Positions 1-12,337 are shown, counted from the stretch's first letter. The stretch: 64,000 nt of DNA from Pseudomonas borbori (GCF_900115555.1 NZ_FOWX01000007.1:122005-186004); one strand, 5' to 3'. Made by a program: numbers and translations. The notes: generated by a model from the letters alone, not told the origin.

Positions 1-1850
1 TCGCCGAGGAGTTCCGCGCCGCCCTGGATCAGCAGGGGCCGGGCGGCGCTGGCGTGATCAGTTGCGCCCGCGCGACCAACGAGGATAACTACGCCGCGCA
101 GAAGTTCGCCCGCGCGGTGCTCAAGACCCACAACATCGATCACTGTGCGCGCATCTGCCACAGCCCCTCGGTGGCCGGCCTGGCGCGCACCCTCGGCTCG
201 GGGGCGATGACCAACAGCATTGCCGATATCGACGTAGCCGACCTGATCCTGGTGATCGGCGCCGATGTCACCGAGAACCACGCGATGATCGGTGCGCGCA
301 TGCTGCGGGCCCAGGCCCGTGGCGCCACCCTGGTGGTGGTCGACCCGCGCAAGACCCGGCTGGCCCGCCTGGCCGATATTCACCTGCAAGTGCGCCTGGG
401 CAGCAATATCGCCCTGCTCAACGGCCTGCTGCAGATCATTTTCGCCAATGGCTGGGAGAACCGCGCCTTCCTCGAGGCCCGCTGCGAGGACATCCAGCCG
501 CTGCGCCAGTACCTGGCCGGGCTGACCCCGGAGCAGACCAGCGCCGCCACCGGCGTGGCGCTGGCCGACCTGCAACGCCTGGCCTTGCTCTACAGCCACG
601 CCAAGGCGGCGTTCACCGCCTATGGCATGGGCATCACCCAGTTCCAGAGCGGCACCAACAACGTCATCGCGGTCTCCAATCTGGCCCTGGTCTGCGGGCA
701 GATCGGCCGTCCCGGCACCGGCATCAATCCGCTGCGCGGGCAGAACAACGTGCAGGGCGCCTGCGACATGGGCTGCCTGCCGAATGTCTATCCCGGCTAC
801 CAGGAGGTCGCCGACCCGGCGGTGCAGGCCAAATTCGCCGCGGCCTGGGCCAGCGAACTGGCGCAGGCGCCCGGTTTGACCTCGCAGGGCATGCTCAAGG
901 CGGCGCAGGCCGGTGAGCTGCGCGCGCTGCTGATCATGGGCGAGGATCCGCTGCTGACCGATCCGGACCAGAATCAGGTGGCCCGCGCTTTCGCGGCCCT
1001 GGATTTCCTGGTGGTGGTCGAGCTCAGCCTGACCGAGACGGCCAAGTGCGCCGATGTGCTGTTGCCGGCCGCCGCGTTCGCCGAGAAGGACGGCACCTTC
1101 ACCAACTGCGAACGCCGCGTGCAGCGCATCCGCCAGGCCATAGCCGCGCCAGGGCTGGCCCGTAGCGATTGGCAGATACTCGCCGAACTGGCCCAGCGCA
1201 TGGGCTATCCGGGCATGGCCTGGGCCGATGCCGAGGAGGTGTTCGACGAGATGGCCGGGCTGACGCCGATCTATTCCGGCATGACCTATGCGGCCCTGGA
1301 CGCCCAGCATGGCCTGCAATGGCCCTGCGATGCCGCGCATCCGCAGGGTACGGTGATTCTCCACGAGCAGTCCTTCCCCCTTGGGCGCGGGCGCCTGTTG
1401 CCGGTGACCCAGGTGGCGCCGGACGAATGCCCGGACGTCGAGTATCCGTTTGCCTTCACCACCCACCGTCTGCACTTTCACTACGGTGGCGGCTCGATGA
1501 CCCGCAAGTCGCCGCTGCTCGAGCGCGAAACGCCGGCCGGGCTGCTGTTCATGCACCCGGCCGATGCGCTGAAGCTGGGGCTGCACGATCACCAGGGGCT
1601 GCGGGTGAGTTCGCGCCGCGGCTATCTGGAAACCCGTGTGCAGCTCAGCGATGACGTGCCCCCGGGCACTCTGGCCATGCCCTATCACTTCCAGGAAGCG
1701 CCCTGCAACCGCCTGACCAACAGCGCCCAGGATCCGATCAGCAAGATGCCCGAGCTGAAAGCCTGCGCGGTGAGGGTCGAGCCACTACCGCCCGGCCAGG
1801 CGCCCAGCGCCCAGGCCGGTAGCCGCGAGGTCGAGCATGCACGCCTATAA
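1..1850 (+). CDS. fdhF: Formate dehydrogenase catalytic (alpha) subunit, 3' part
   Basis: This is the molybdopterin-containing catalytic subunit that interconverts formate and CO2, cut by the window edge. The reading frame is open from base 3, so the N-terminal part lies outside. The pair CH in ARICHSPSVAGL (Cys codon at 156-158) matches the Mo-ligand position and active-site His of FDH-H; here the ligand is Cys, not selenocysteine. GINPLRGQNNVQGACDMG carries the conserved active-site Arg, and the C-terminal 120 residues look like the molydopterin-dinucleotide-binding domain. The 3' end overlaps the next gene by 14 bases. The downstream Fe-S and FAD/NAD proteins suggest a soluble enzyme exchanging electrons with NAD(P) rather than the membrane FdnGHI type. 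The family call is firm; the electron acceptor is inferred. Confidence 0.9.
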   Translation, partial: AEEFRAALDQQGPGGAGVISCARATNEDNYAAQKFARAVLKTHNIDHCARICHSPSVAGLARTLGSGAMTNSIADIDVADLILVIGADVTENHAMIGARMLRAQARGATLVVVDPRKTRLARLADIHLQVRLGSNIALLNGLLQIIFANGWENRAFLEARCEDIQPLRQYLAGLTPEQTSAATGVALADLQRLALLYSHAKAAFTAYGMGITQFQSGTNNVIAVSNLALVCGQIGRPGTGINPLRGQNNVQGACDMGCLPNVYPGYQEVADPAVQAKFAAAWASELAQAPGLTSQGMLKAAQAGELRALLIMGEDPLLTDPDQNQVARAFAALDFLVVVELSLTETAKCADVLLPAAAFAEKDGTFTNCERRVQRIRQAIAAPGLARSDWQILAELAQRMGYPGMAWADAEEVFDEMAGLTPIYSGMTYAALDAQHGLQWPCDAAHPQGTVILHEQSFPLGRGRLLPVTQVAPDECPDVEYPFAFTTHRLHFHYGGGSMTRKSPLLERETPAGLLFMHPADALKLGLHDHQGLRVSSRRGYLETRVQLSDDVPPGTLAMPYHFQEAPCNRLTNSAQDPISKMPELKACAVRVEPLPPGQAPSAQAGSREVEHARL

Positions 1851-2856
1851 GCTGGATCAACCGGAGCGCCTGCGCGCTCATCTGGCCCTGCAGCATCGGC
1901 TGTATGAAGTGCGCGACGATGGCCAGGGCGGGCAACACTGGCAAGTGGTCAGCGCCCAGGATTTCAGCGCCTTCGAACCCGCGGCCGAGCCACCGCCATT
2001 TTCCGCCAAGAGTTTTTTCTTCGCCGAGCGCGAGTTGCTGTTTCGCTTCGACGGCGGGCAGTTCTACTCGGCGTTGCCGGCTGTGGTGCCCCAGGTGCTG
2101 TTCGGCCTGCATGCCTGCGACCTGCAGGCCGTGGCCTACCAGGATCGTTTCTACGCCGCAGACCCGCATTACCAGGCGCGCCGGCGCGCCACCCTGCTGG
2201 TGGGCGTCGATTGCCTGCACAGCTGCACCGGCGGTTTCTGCAGCATCGTCGACAGCGGCCCGGCGGTACGCGAGCAGAGCGCCGACCTGATCCTGTTGCC
2301 GCGCCAGGACGCAGCGGCCGACTGGCTGCTGCTGGTCGCCAGTGAGGCAGGTCACGCCGCCTTGCGCGGCCTGCGCTTGCCTGTGGCCGCCGATGATTGG
2401 CAAGCCGAGCGCAGCGCCAATCAGGCCTGCGTGGCGGCTGAGCAGGAGCCGCAGCAGGAAATAGTCGACGGCATCGTGTCGCTCAACGACGGGCGGATCG
2501 CCGCCGCTACCTGGGAGGCGCTGGGGCTGCGCTGCCTGGGCTGCTCCGGCTGCACGACGGTATGCCCGACCTGTTCCTGCTACGCCCCCCGGGATCGCCT
2601 CGGCGCGCCGGACAGCATGCAGCGCGAGCGGGTCTGGGACTCCTGCCTGTACCAGGGCTTCCAGAAAGAGGCGAGTGGGCACAACCCCAGCGCCACTTCG
2701 GGGCAACGGGTGCAGCGCTTCTGGTCGCACAAGTTCGGTGATGGTTTCAAGGCTCAATTCGAGGCCTATGGCTGTGTCGGTTGCGGACGCTGTGACCGTG
2801 TCTGCCCGGGCGGCATAGGGGTACATGGGGTAATGCAGCGGGTAGCACAATCATGA
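1837..2856 (+). CDS. 4Fe-4S dicluster protein, sulfhydrogenase-beta/AsrA-like
   Basis: A 339-residue iron-sulfur electron-transfer protein. Two C-terminal cluster motifs are visible: a Cys-rich stretch CLGCSGCTTVCPTC at residues 233-246 and CVGCGRCDRVCPGG at about 313-326. Further cysteines at residues 94 and 126-135 fit the N-terminal region of the HydB/AsrA family (beta subunit of sulfhydrogenase, subunit A of anaerobic sulfite reductase). It overlaps the formate dehydrogenase gene by 14 bases and the next gene by 4 (ATGA), so translation is coupled. In known relatives this protein passes electrons between a catalytic subunit and an FAD/NAD(P) subunit. Here that catalytic subunit would be the formate dehydrogenase, which is inference. 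Confidence 0.8.
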   Translation: MHAYKLDQPERLRAHLALQHRLYEVRDDGQGGQHWQVVSAQDFSAFEPAAEPPPFSAKSFFFAERELLFRFDGGQFYSALPAVVPQVLFGLHACDLQAVAYQDRFYAADPHYQARRRATLLVGVDCLHSCTGGFCSIVDSGPAVREQSADLILLPRQDAAADWLLLVASEAGHAALRGLRLPVAADDWQAERSANQACVAAEQEPQQEIVDGIVSLNDGRIAAATWEALGLRCLGCSGCTTVCPTCSCYAPRDRLGAPDSMQRERVWDSCLYQGFQKEASGHNPSATSGQRVQRFWSHKFGDGFKAQFEAYGCVGCGRCDRVCPGGIGVHGVMQRVAQS

Positions 2857-3692
2857 TCGATCTGACGCCACGCAAACTGCTGCTGCTCGACCACTACGCG
2901 GACGGTGACGAGGCGCGCCACTTCAGCCTGCGCATCGACAAGCCGTTGGCCGGCGATCTGGCGGTGATTCCCGGGCAATTCTTCATGCTCGCGGTGCCGG
3001 GCTTCGGCGAAGCGCCGTTCACCTACCTCAGCCTGCCGGACCAGCAAGGCCACTTCAACGCCCTGGTGCGGCGCATGGGCGCGCTCACCCAGGCCTTGTT
3101 CGAGCAACCAATGGGCGCCGTGCTGGGTTATCGCGGTCCCTTCGGCAAGGGCTGGCCGCTGTTCTTCTGCGCGCGCCAGGTACTGGTGGTGGCGGGGGGC
3201 TGCGGCCTGGTGCCCTTGGCCGGGGTGATCGAGGAAGCCAGTCGGCACCGCCTGCCGGTGCACTTGAGCGTCGTCTATGGCGCGCGCAACCGCGCCGCCC
3301 AGGTACTGGGGCGCGAGCGCGGGCGCTGGCGGCAGAGCCTGCGCTTCATCGAAACCTGCGACGAGGCCGAACCGCCCCAGCGCCAGGGCTCGCCGCTGGA
3401 TCACTTCGACGAACTGTTTGCCGCCGAGCCGCCTGAAGCGGTGCTCTGCTGCGGTCCCGAGGCGCTGATGCTGGCGACCGCCGAGGCGTGCCTGCAACGC
3501 GGGGTCGCCGCCGACAAGATCTGGCTCTCGCTGGAGCGGCGCATGCACTGCGCCGACGGCCTGTGCGGGCATTGCTACCTGGGCACCAGTTACGTGTGCA
3601 AGGACGGCCCGACCTACCGTTATGACCGTTATCTGCACTTTCAGGCCGGTGGTTATCGGACATTCATTGCGCAGGATCAGCGGCTCTGCTGA
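2853..3692 (+). CDS. FAD/NAD(P)-binding reductase, sulfhydrogenase-gamma/AsrB-like
   Basis: A 279-residue ferredoxin-NADP-reductase-fold flavoprotein. An FAD-binding barrel occupies about residues 5-100, ending in GYRGPFGKGWPL. The nucleotide-binding part follows with VVAGGCGLVPL near residue 112. Four cysteines at 233, 238, 241 and 249 (spacing Cx4Cx2Cx7C) form the C-terminal 2Fe-2S site typical of PyrK, AsrB and HydG. It overlaps the preceding Fe-S gene by 4 bases and probably forms a complex with it, oxidising or reducing NAD(P). That would make the first three genes an NAD(P)-coupled formate dehydrogenase. Whether NAD or NADP is used cannot be read from the sequence. Confidence 0.8.
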   Translation: MIDLTPRKLLLLDHYADGDEARHFSLRIDKPLAGDLAVIPGQFFMLAVPGFGEAPFTYLSLPDQQGHFNALVRRMGALTQALFEQPMGAVLGYRGPFGKGWPLFFCARQVLVVAGGCGLVPLAGVIEEASRHRLPVHLSVVYGARNRAAQVLGRERGRWRQSLRFIETCDEAEPPQRQGSPLDHFDELFAAEPPEAVLCCGPEALMLATAEACLQRGVAADKIWLSLERRMHCADGLCGHCYLGTSYVCKDGPTYRYDRYLHFQAGGYRTFIAQDQRLC

Positions 3693-3714
3693 GTCGTCAC
3701 CCGGGGGAAAGCCC

Positions 3715-5474
<1,760 letters not shown>

Positions 5475-5478
<4 letters not shown>

Positions 5479-6485
5479 GCGCGCCCGTGCCGTATCCGCG
5501 CGACTTCGCCCTGGCTCTGCTGCGCGACATGCTGCGCATCCGCCGTCTGGAGGAACGCGCCGCCGAGCTGTATGGCCAGGGCAAGATCCGTGGTTTCCTG
5601 CACCTGTATATCGGCGAGGAGGCGGTGGCGGTCGGCGCCCTGCATGCCCTGACGCCCGACGATGCGGTGCTCGCCACCTACCGCGAGCATGGCCATGCGC
5701 TGATCCAGGGCGTGCCGATGACGGCGATCATGGCCGAGATGTACGGCAAACAGGAAGGCTGCTCGCGCGGGCGCGGCGGCTCGATGCACCTGTTCGACGC
5801 CAGGACGCGCTTCTTCGGCGGCAACGCCATCGTCGCCGGCGGTCTGCCGCTGGCAGCCGGCCTGGCCCTGGCCGAACGCATGCAGGGCGGCACGCGGCTC
5901 GCCGCCTGCTTCTTCGGCGAAGGCGCGATGGCCGAAGGCGCCTTCCACGAGGCGCTCAACCTGGCCGTGCTCTGGCAACTGCCGGTGCTGTTCTGCTGCG
6001 AGAACAACCTCTACGCCATGGGCACCGCCCTGGCACGTTCGCAGTCGCAGACCGACCTGTGCGCCAAGGCTGGCGCCTACAAGATCGCCACCCAGACGGT
6101 GGACGGCATGGACGTGGTCGCCGTGCACCAGGCTACCTGCACGGCGGTCGAGCAGGTGCGCGCGGGGCTGGGGCCGTATTTCCTCGAATACCAGACCTAT
6201 CGCTTCCGTGCCCACTCGATGTTCGACCCCGAGCTGTACCGCGACAAGGCCGAAGTCGAGCAGTGGAAGGCGCGCGGGCCGATCCTCGCCTACAAGGCCC
6301 GGCTGATGGCCGAGGGGTTGCTCGACGAGGCGGGACTGGCGGCACTCGAGGCCGAGGTGGAACAGGAGGTGGAAGCCGCGGTGGCCTATGCCGAGGCCGG
6401 CAGCCCGGAGCCGCTGGAAGACCTGTGCCGCGATGTCTACACGCCGGCGCCCGTGCCGACAGCAAACCCGGAGGCTGCGCCATGA
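5475..6485 (+). CDS. pdhA: Pyruvate/2-oxoacid dehydrogenase E1 alpha subunit
   Basis: A 336-residue thiamine-diphosphate enzyme subunit of the heterotetrameric E1 type. The TPP/Mg motif runs from GEG (residues 148-150) to ENN (176-178), and [12 protein letters not shown] near residue 246 is the active-site loop of E1 alpha chains. It decarboxylates a 2-oxo acid, probably pyruvate, and passes the acyl group to the lipoyl E2 encoded two genes on. It starts within the stop of the ligase gene and ends within the start of the beta gene (both ATGA overlaps). Pseudomonas normally has a homodimeric AceE for its main PDH, so this is an extra complex. Acetoin dehydrogenase is the main alternative. Confidence 0.88.
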
Positions 6486-7456
6486 GCCTGCGCACGAGCT
6501 ACCGCGAGGCGCTGCGCGAAGCCCTGCGCGAGGCGTTGCAGCGTGACCCGCGGGTGTTTCTGATGGGCGAGGACGTCGGCCGCTACGGCGGCACCTATGC
6601 CGTGTCCAAGGGTTTGCTCGAGGAGTTCGGCGAGGAACGTATCCGCGACACGCCCTTGTCCGAGCTGGGCTTCGTCGGCGCCGGCATCGGTGCGGCACTG
6701 GGCGGCATGCGGCCGATCGTCGAGGTGATGACGGTGAACTTCAGCCTGCTCGCCCTCGACCCGATCATCAACACCGCCGCGACCCTGCGCCATATGTCCG
6801 GCGGCCAGTTCTCGGTACCGCTGGTGCTGCGCATGGCCACCGGCGCCGGACGCCAGCTGGCGGCCCAGCACTCGCACAGCCTGGAGGGCTGGTACACGCA
6901 TATCCCCGGCCTGAAGATCCTCGCCCCGGCGACTCTCGAGGACGCCCGCGGCATGCTCTGGCCGGCGCTGCAGGATCCCGATCCGGTGCTGATCTTCGAG
7001 CATGCCCAGCTCTACAACCTCGAAGGCGAGCTGAATCAGGCCGAACCTGTGGACATCAGCTCGGCGCGGGTGCGCCGCGAGGGCAGCGACCTGACCCTGA
7101 TCGCCTACGGCGGCACCCTCGGCAAAGCCCTGGCGGCGGCCGAGCAACTGGCCGGGGAGGGAATCGCCGCCGAGGTCATCGACCTGCGCGTGCTGCGCCC
7201 GCTGGACGACGCAACCATTCTCGCCTCGCTGCGCAAGACCCGCCGCGTGCTGGTGGTCGACGAAGGCTGGCGCAGCGGCAGCCTGGCCGCCGAGATCATC
7301 GCGCGGATCGTCGAACAGGCGTTCTACGAGCTGGACGCGGCGCCGATGCGGGTGTGCAGCGCCGAGGTGCCGATCCCCTACGCCAGACACCTGGAACAAG
7401 CCGCGTTGCCGCAGGTGCCGGCGATAGTCGCGGCGGCCCATGAGCTGTGCGGCTAG
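6482..7456 (+). CDS. pdhB: Pyruvate/2-oxoacid dehydrogenase E1 beta subunit
   Basis: A 324-residue transketolase-like partner of the alpha chain. Typical E1-beta blocks are present: [12 protein letters not shown] near residue 25, [18 protein letters not shown], the region [25 protein letters not shown], and the C-terminal block from about residue 255 ([10 protein letters not shown], then [15 protein letters not shown]). The ATG at 6482 overlaps the alpha stop; an open frame continues upstream but is a shadow of the alpha gene. The next gene (E2) starts 145 bases later after a palindrome, the only sizeable gap in this operon. Confidence 0.88.
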   Translation: MSLRTSYREALREALREALQRDPRVFLMGEDVGRYGGTYAVSKGLLEEFGEERIRDTPLSELGFVGAGIGAALGGMRPIVEVMTVNFSLLALDPIINTAATLRHMSGGQFSVPLVLRMATGAGRQLAAQHSHSLEGWYTHIPGLKILAPATLEDARGMLWPALQDPDPVLIFEHAQLYNLEGELNQAEPVDISSARVRREGSDLTLIAYGGTLGKALAAAEQLAGEGIAAEVIDLRVLRPLDDATILASLRKTRRVLVVDEGWRSGSLAAEIIARIVEQAFYELDAAPMRVCSAEVPIPYARHLEQAALPQVPAIVAAAHELCG

Positions 7457-7558
7457 CTGGCTAAGGTTCATAGGAGCGGGGGCTGTAGGAACCAGGGGGA
7501 CGCCTAGTCCTTGCTGGCGATGATCATGGCGGCGTTTGGCTTGTGTCATGGGGGATGC

Positions 7559-7575
7559 GGTGCGCACAGCGCACC
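7559..7575. repeat. REP-like palindrome between E1 beta and E2
   Basis: A perfect 7-bp inverted repeat, GGTGCGC at 7559-7565 and GCGCACC at 7569-7575 around a 3-base loop, followed by CTACG. This GGTGCGCA-GCGCACCCTACG form resembles a common Pseudomonas intergenic repeat. It lies in the 145-base gap before the E2 gene and could reduce read-through or stabilise the upstream transcript. Repeat status is from memory of the motif, not from a search. Confidence 0.5.
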
Positions 7576-7601
7576 CTACGTGGATTGCACGGGAGCTACA
7601 C

Positions 7602-8777
7602 ATGATCGACTTCAAACTGCCATCCCTCGGCGCCGACATGGACGAGGGCACGCTGCTGGAATGGCGGATCAAGCCCGGCGATGCGGTCAGGCGCGGCCAG
7701 GTGATTGCCGTGGTCGATACCGCCAAGGCTGCGGTCGAGGTGGAGTGCTGGCAAGAGGGTGACGTCTTCGAGCTGCTGATCGAGCCTGGCGCCAAGGTGC
7801 CGGTGGGCACGCCGATCGCCAGCTTGCTGGAAGCCGGGGAAAGCGCCGCAACCGCGCGCCGCCAGGTGCCGCGCAAGCCGGTTGTCGAACCCGTGGCGCC
7901 CGCGCCCGGCAGGCCGCTCGAGACCGTGGCGCCGGCCAGCCGGCCACGGGTTTCCCCGGCGGCGCGCAAGCGTGCCGGCGAACTGGGCCTCGACCCGGCG
8001 GCACTGACGGGGACGGGGCCCCATGGCGTGATCACCCTGGAAGACGTCGAAGCCGCCGGCCGGGCGCCGGCGCCAACCGAACGCGGCCCGACCGATCGCC
8101 AGGCCGCCATGCGCCAGGCCGCCATGCGCCAGGCCATCGGCGCGGCCATGAGCCGGTCCAAACGCGAGATCCCGCATTACTACCTCAGTCAAACCATCGC
8201 CCTGGGTCCGGCCATGGCCTGGCTGCAGACGCGCAATGCCGGGAGCACCCCGGAGCAGCGCCTGCTGCCCAGTGTGCTGCTGCTCAAGGCGGTGGCTCTG
8301 GCGCTGCGCGAGTACCCGCAGCTCAATGGCTTCTGGCGCGAGGGCGCCTTCCAGCCGGCCGCCGACATCCACCTCGGCGTAGCCATCGCCCTGCGCCAGG
8401 GCGGCCTGATCGCGCCGGCGCTGCACGCGGTCGCCGACAAGCCGCTGGGCCAATTGATGGGCGAACTCGCCGACCTGGTGCAGCGCGCCCGCAGCGGCTC
8501 GTTGCGCAGTTCCGAGCTGAGCGACGCCAGCCTCACCGTCACCCAGCTCGGCGATCAGGGCGTGGACACGGTGTTCGGCGTGATCTACCCGCCGCAGGTG
8601 GCCCTGGTCGGCTTCGGCAGCATCGCCGAGCGGCCCTGGGTCGAGAGCGGCCAGCTCTGCGTGGTGCCTTGCGTGGTCGCCAGCCTGGCCGCCGATCACC
8701 GGGTCAGCGACGGGCACTATGGCGCGCGCTTTCTCGGCGAAGTGCGGCGTCTTCTGCAAAACCCGGACAGTCTCTGA
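7602..8777 (+). CDS. Dihydrolipoamide acyltransferase (E2) with one lipoyl domain
   Basis: A 391-residue E2. The lipoyl domain is residues 1-80 with the modified Lys at residue 42 (DTAKAAVEVE). A peripheral-subunit-binding domain follows (VSPAARKRAGELGLD to GVITLEDVE, about 115-155), then an Ala/Arg linker with the imperfect repeat RQAAMRQAAMRQA. The acyltransferase domain ends with the catalytic motif DHRVSDGH (His 366, Asp 370). The ATG at 7602 gives the exact lipoyl-domain N-terminus; the longer open frame from 7536 adds non-homologous sequence. It takes acyl groups from the E1 above and gives them to CoA. No E3 gene is present, so a shared lipoamide dehydrogenase is presumably used. Confidence 0.9.
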   Translation: MIDFKLPSLGADMDEGTLLEWRIKPGDAVRRGQVIAVVDTAKAAVEVECWQEGDVFELLIEPGAKVPVGTPIASLLEAGESAATARRQVPRKPVVEPVAPAPGRPLETVAPASRPRVSPAARKRAGELGLDPAALTGTGPHGVITLEDVEAAGRAPAPTERGPTDRQAAMRQAAMRQAIGAAMSRSKREIPHYYLSQTIALGPAMAWLQTRNAGSTPEQRLLPSVLLLKAVALALREYPQLNGFWREGAFQPAADIHLGVAIALRQGGLIAPALHAVADKPLGQLMGELADLVQRARSGSLRSSELSDASLTVTQLGDQGVDTVFGVIYPPQVALVGFGSIAERPWVESGQLCVVPCVVASLAADHRVSDGHYGARFLGEVRRLLQNPDSL

Positions 8778-8788
8778 GGAACATGACA

Positions 8789-9046
8789 ATGGATCGCCAA
8801 CAGTTGCGTCAGCAGGTGCTCGAAGAGTTGCAGCACATCGCGCCGGAGCTCGAGCCAGATACATTGCGCAGCGACCGCCGGCTGCGCGACGAGGTCGACC
8901 TCGACTCGATGGACTGGCTGCGCTTTCTCGGCGCCTTGCACCGGCGCCTGGGCGTGAATATCCCCGAGGCCGACTACCACAGACTGGACAGCCTCGATGC
9001 CCTGATCGCCTACCTGGAGCAACGACTGGCCCCTTCGTCGCCCTGA
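8789..9046 (+). CDS. Acyl carrier protein
   Basis: An 85-residue acidic helical carrier. The phosphopantetheine site is Ser 40 in VDLDSMDWLRFL, followed by GVNIPEADY and a terminal helix. The start at 8789 is preferred over the ATG at 8783 because GAGGA at 8776-8780 then sits 8 bases upstream. It directly follows E2 in the same direction and probably belongs to the operon. A stand-alone ACP at the end of a PDH operon, with an adenylating ligase upstream, hints that acyl groups may be parked on or drawn from this carrier; the actual cargo is unknown. It is not part of a fatty-acid-synthesis cluster. Confidence 0.85.
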   Translation: MDRQQLRQQVLEELQHIAPELEPDTLRSDRRLRDEVDLDSMDWLRFLGALHRRLGVNIPEADYHRLDSLDALIAYLEQRLAPSSP

Positions 9047-9051
9047 CGGCA

Positions 9052-9126
9052 GGCTCAAGCGCCGTGGTCAGGGGCAGTCTGTTCTCGAACAGCCGCCACA
9101 TCCTACAAAAGCGCTGTTCTTGAGCC
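9052..9126. terminator. Possible convergent terminator
   Basis: Between the ACP gene (+) and the zinc protein gene (-), GGCTCAAG (9052-9059) pairs with CTTGAGCC (9119-9126), enclosing a small hairpin CTGTTC-TC-GAACAG (9079-9092). There is no clear T run, so this is a weak call. Confidence 0.3.
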
Positions 9127-9133
9127 CGCTGCT

Positions 9134-9628
9134 TCAGTCGCGCTGCCAGTGGATGCTGACGTGGGTCTGGTCGTCGTCGTAATGGTATTGGGTCTGGCCC
9201 TTGTAGGCCGAATCCAGGGCGTGACCGATGCGATTGGCCAGGTGGATTCCGGTGGTGGTCACTTGCACGACTTCATCCAGGGTCGTGACTTCGAGCAGGC
9301 GTTCCATGGCGTGCTCGGCCTTTTCCAGTGTCTCGGTGTTGTGGATCAGGTTGAGGATTTCGTCGTGGTGGGCCTTCAGAAACTCCCCTGACAAGGTCAG
9401 GGTGCCCGCTGGCACTTTGTCTTCAATGCGCCGGCAAGCCGGACAGACAACCTCCGTGACATCGGCAGGGAGGCTGGCTTGTGGGGTTTGCCAGGCCCAG
9501 CTGCCGGCTTGATAAAGCGCACTGCATCTGGGGCAGACCGCGGTGCCAGCACTGCGCGGGCTGAGGGTTGGATCGTGGCGGTTGGGGCTGAACAGTTTGT
9601 TTTTCTGACTCTGCTGATACTTGTCCAT
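9134..9628 (-). CDS. BCAM0308-family zinc-ribbon protein
   Basis: A 164-residue protein with two CxxC pairs (residues 32/35 and 62/65) forming a probable zinc ribbon in the N-terminal half. A helical C-terminal half follows, with the conserved stretch LSGEFLKAHHDEILNLIHN. This is the family named after BCAM0308 of Burkholderia cenocepacia, which as I recall lies in the low-oxygen-activated (lxa) locus. Its biochemical role is unknown. A GGAG ribosome site precedes the ATG at 9628, and a perfect FNR-type box lies about 106 bases upstream, so oxygen-limited expression is likely. It converges on the ACP gene. Confidence 0.75.
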   Translation of the reverse strand: MDKYQQSQKNKLFSPNRHDPTLSPRSAGTAVCPRCSALYQAGSWAWQTPQASLPADVTEVVCPACRRIEDKVPAGTLTLSGEFLKAHHDEILNLIHNTETLEKAEHAMERLLEVTTLDEVVQVTTTGIHLANRIGHALDSAYKGQTQYHYDDDQTHVSIHWQRD

Positions 9629-9733
9629 GACAGGCTCCGCGACGCGAAAACAGTGGATTGAGGGCTGGCTTGGAGACCAGGCTCAACAAGCCGCCACCTG
9701 TTATCTGTTTGCACTGATTTGCGCCAAGGCATC

Positions 9734-9747
9734 TTGATGTACATCAA
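9734..9747. promoter_or_regulatory. Perfect ANR/Dnr (FNR-type) box
   Basis: TTGATGTACATCAA is a perfect match to TTGAT-N4-ATCAA. It lies 106 bases upstream of the BCAM0308-type gene start (9628) and beyond the 3' end of the phosphoribosyltransferase gene, so it most likely drives the minus-strand zinc-protein gene. Confidence 0.8.
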
Positions 9748-9823
9748 CGCGAGTCGCGGACGGCCTGAGAGCACCAGCAGCGCTGACAGGCGGTGAGTTG
9801 CCCGGTTGTCGGCGGGCACCCGC

Positions 9824-10384
9824 TCAGCCGCCGTGGCGCAGCACCTCGATGCGAAACGCCGGCTCGTACGGCGGCACGTTGCATTCGATGATGTCGCCGG
9901 GGGCGATCTGCAGGCGCACGCCGACTATATCGGCATGCACCGGCTGGGTGCAGACGCAGCGATCGACCAGCACCGCCGTGCGTACCCGCTGGGCACCGAG
10001 ACGCGCCAGGTAGGCACAGGTGCGCAACAGCGAGTGACCTTCATAGAGCACGTCATCGACCACCAGCAGGGTGGTACCGGACAGGTCCAGCGCGGCCAGT
10101 TCGGGGCTCTCGGTCAGGGCCGTTTGCGCATGCAGCAGGCGGAGGTCATCGGCGTAGCGTTTGACCTTGAGCGCATACAGGGGCAATTCGGCTTGCCCGC
10201 TGAGCTGCGCCAGCTGCCGTTGCAGCAGGCGCGCCAGGGGCTCGCCACGGCGCAGGATACCCACCAGCGCACTTTGCCCGGGCGGCAGCAGCACCGCGGC
10301 CTGGAGGGCCATGTTGTGGACAACGGTCTCGAGTTCTGTGCTGTCGTACAGGCACAGCCTTTGCCCGGCGGATTTTCTCTGCAT
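9824..10384 (-). CDS. PyrR-like phosphoribosyltransferase
   Basis: A 186-residue type-I phosphoribosyltransferase. The PRPP-binding loop is LLVVDDVLYEGHSL at about residues 106-119, as in PyrR (uracil phosphoribosyltransferase/regulator), and VGILRRGEPLA near residue 41 is the second PRTase block. The start is set at 10384: an upstream in-frame ATG at 10399 contains the ribosome site itself (GGAGG at 10393-10397, 8 bases before the chosen ATG). It lies 22 bases downstream of ftsH and is probably cotranscribed. Whether it salvages a base or regulates RNA is unknown. Relatives occur in low-oxygen islands with FtsH and Usp proteins. Confidence 0.8.
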   Translation of the reverse strand: MQRKSAGQRLCLYDSTELETVVHNMALQAAVLLPPGQSALVGILRRGEPLARLLQRQLAQLSGQAELPLYALKVKRYADDLRLLHAQTALTESPELAALDLSGTTLLVVDDVLYEGHSLLRTCAYLARLGAQRVRTAVLVDRCVCTQPVHADIVGVRLQIAPGDIIECNVPPYEPAFRIEVLRHGG

Positions 10385-10406
10385 TGAGTTTGCCTCCATC
10401 TGAACG

Positions 10407-12212
<1,806 letters not shown>

Positions 12213-12267
12213 GTGGCCTGTCCTCAGGGGAAGGGTTCGAGGTTATGCCTGGCGGGTGGACGCGGTA

Positions 12268-12281
12268 TTGATAGCCGTCAA
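12268..12281. promoter_or_regulatory. FNR-type box in divergent ftsH/cysteine synthase promoter
   Basis: TTGATAGCCGTCAA matches TTGAT-N4-ATCAA at 9 of 10 defined bases. It sits about 56 bases from the ftsH start and 56 bases from the cysteine-synthase start, so it could serve either or both genes. Confidence 0.65.
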
Positions 12282-12337
12282 CCCACGAACGCTCGGGACT
12301 AAACTAAAAAAAGGATAGAGCAGGTTGGAGGTGAACC

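Noticed and set aside
1..1850. Possibility that the first gene is nuoG- or nitrate-reductase-like
   Set aside because: The ARICHSPSVAGL active-site block and the PLRGQNNVQG motif are specific to formate dehydrogenase alpha subunits.
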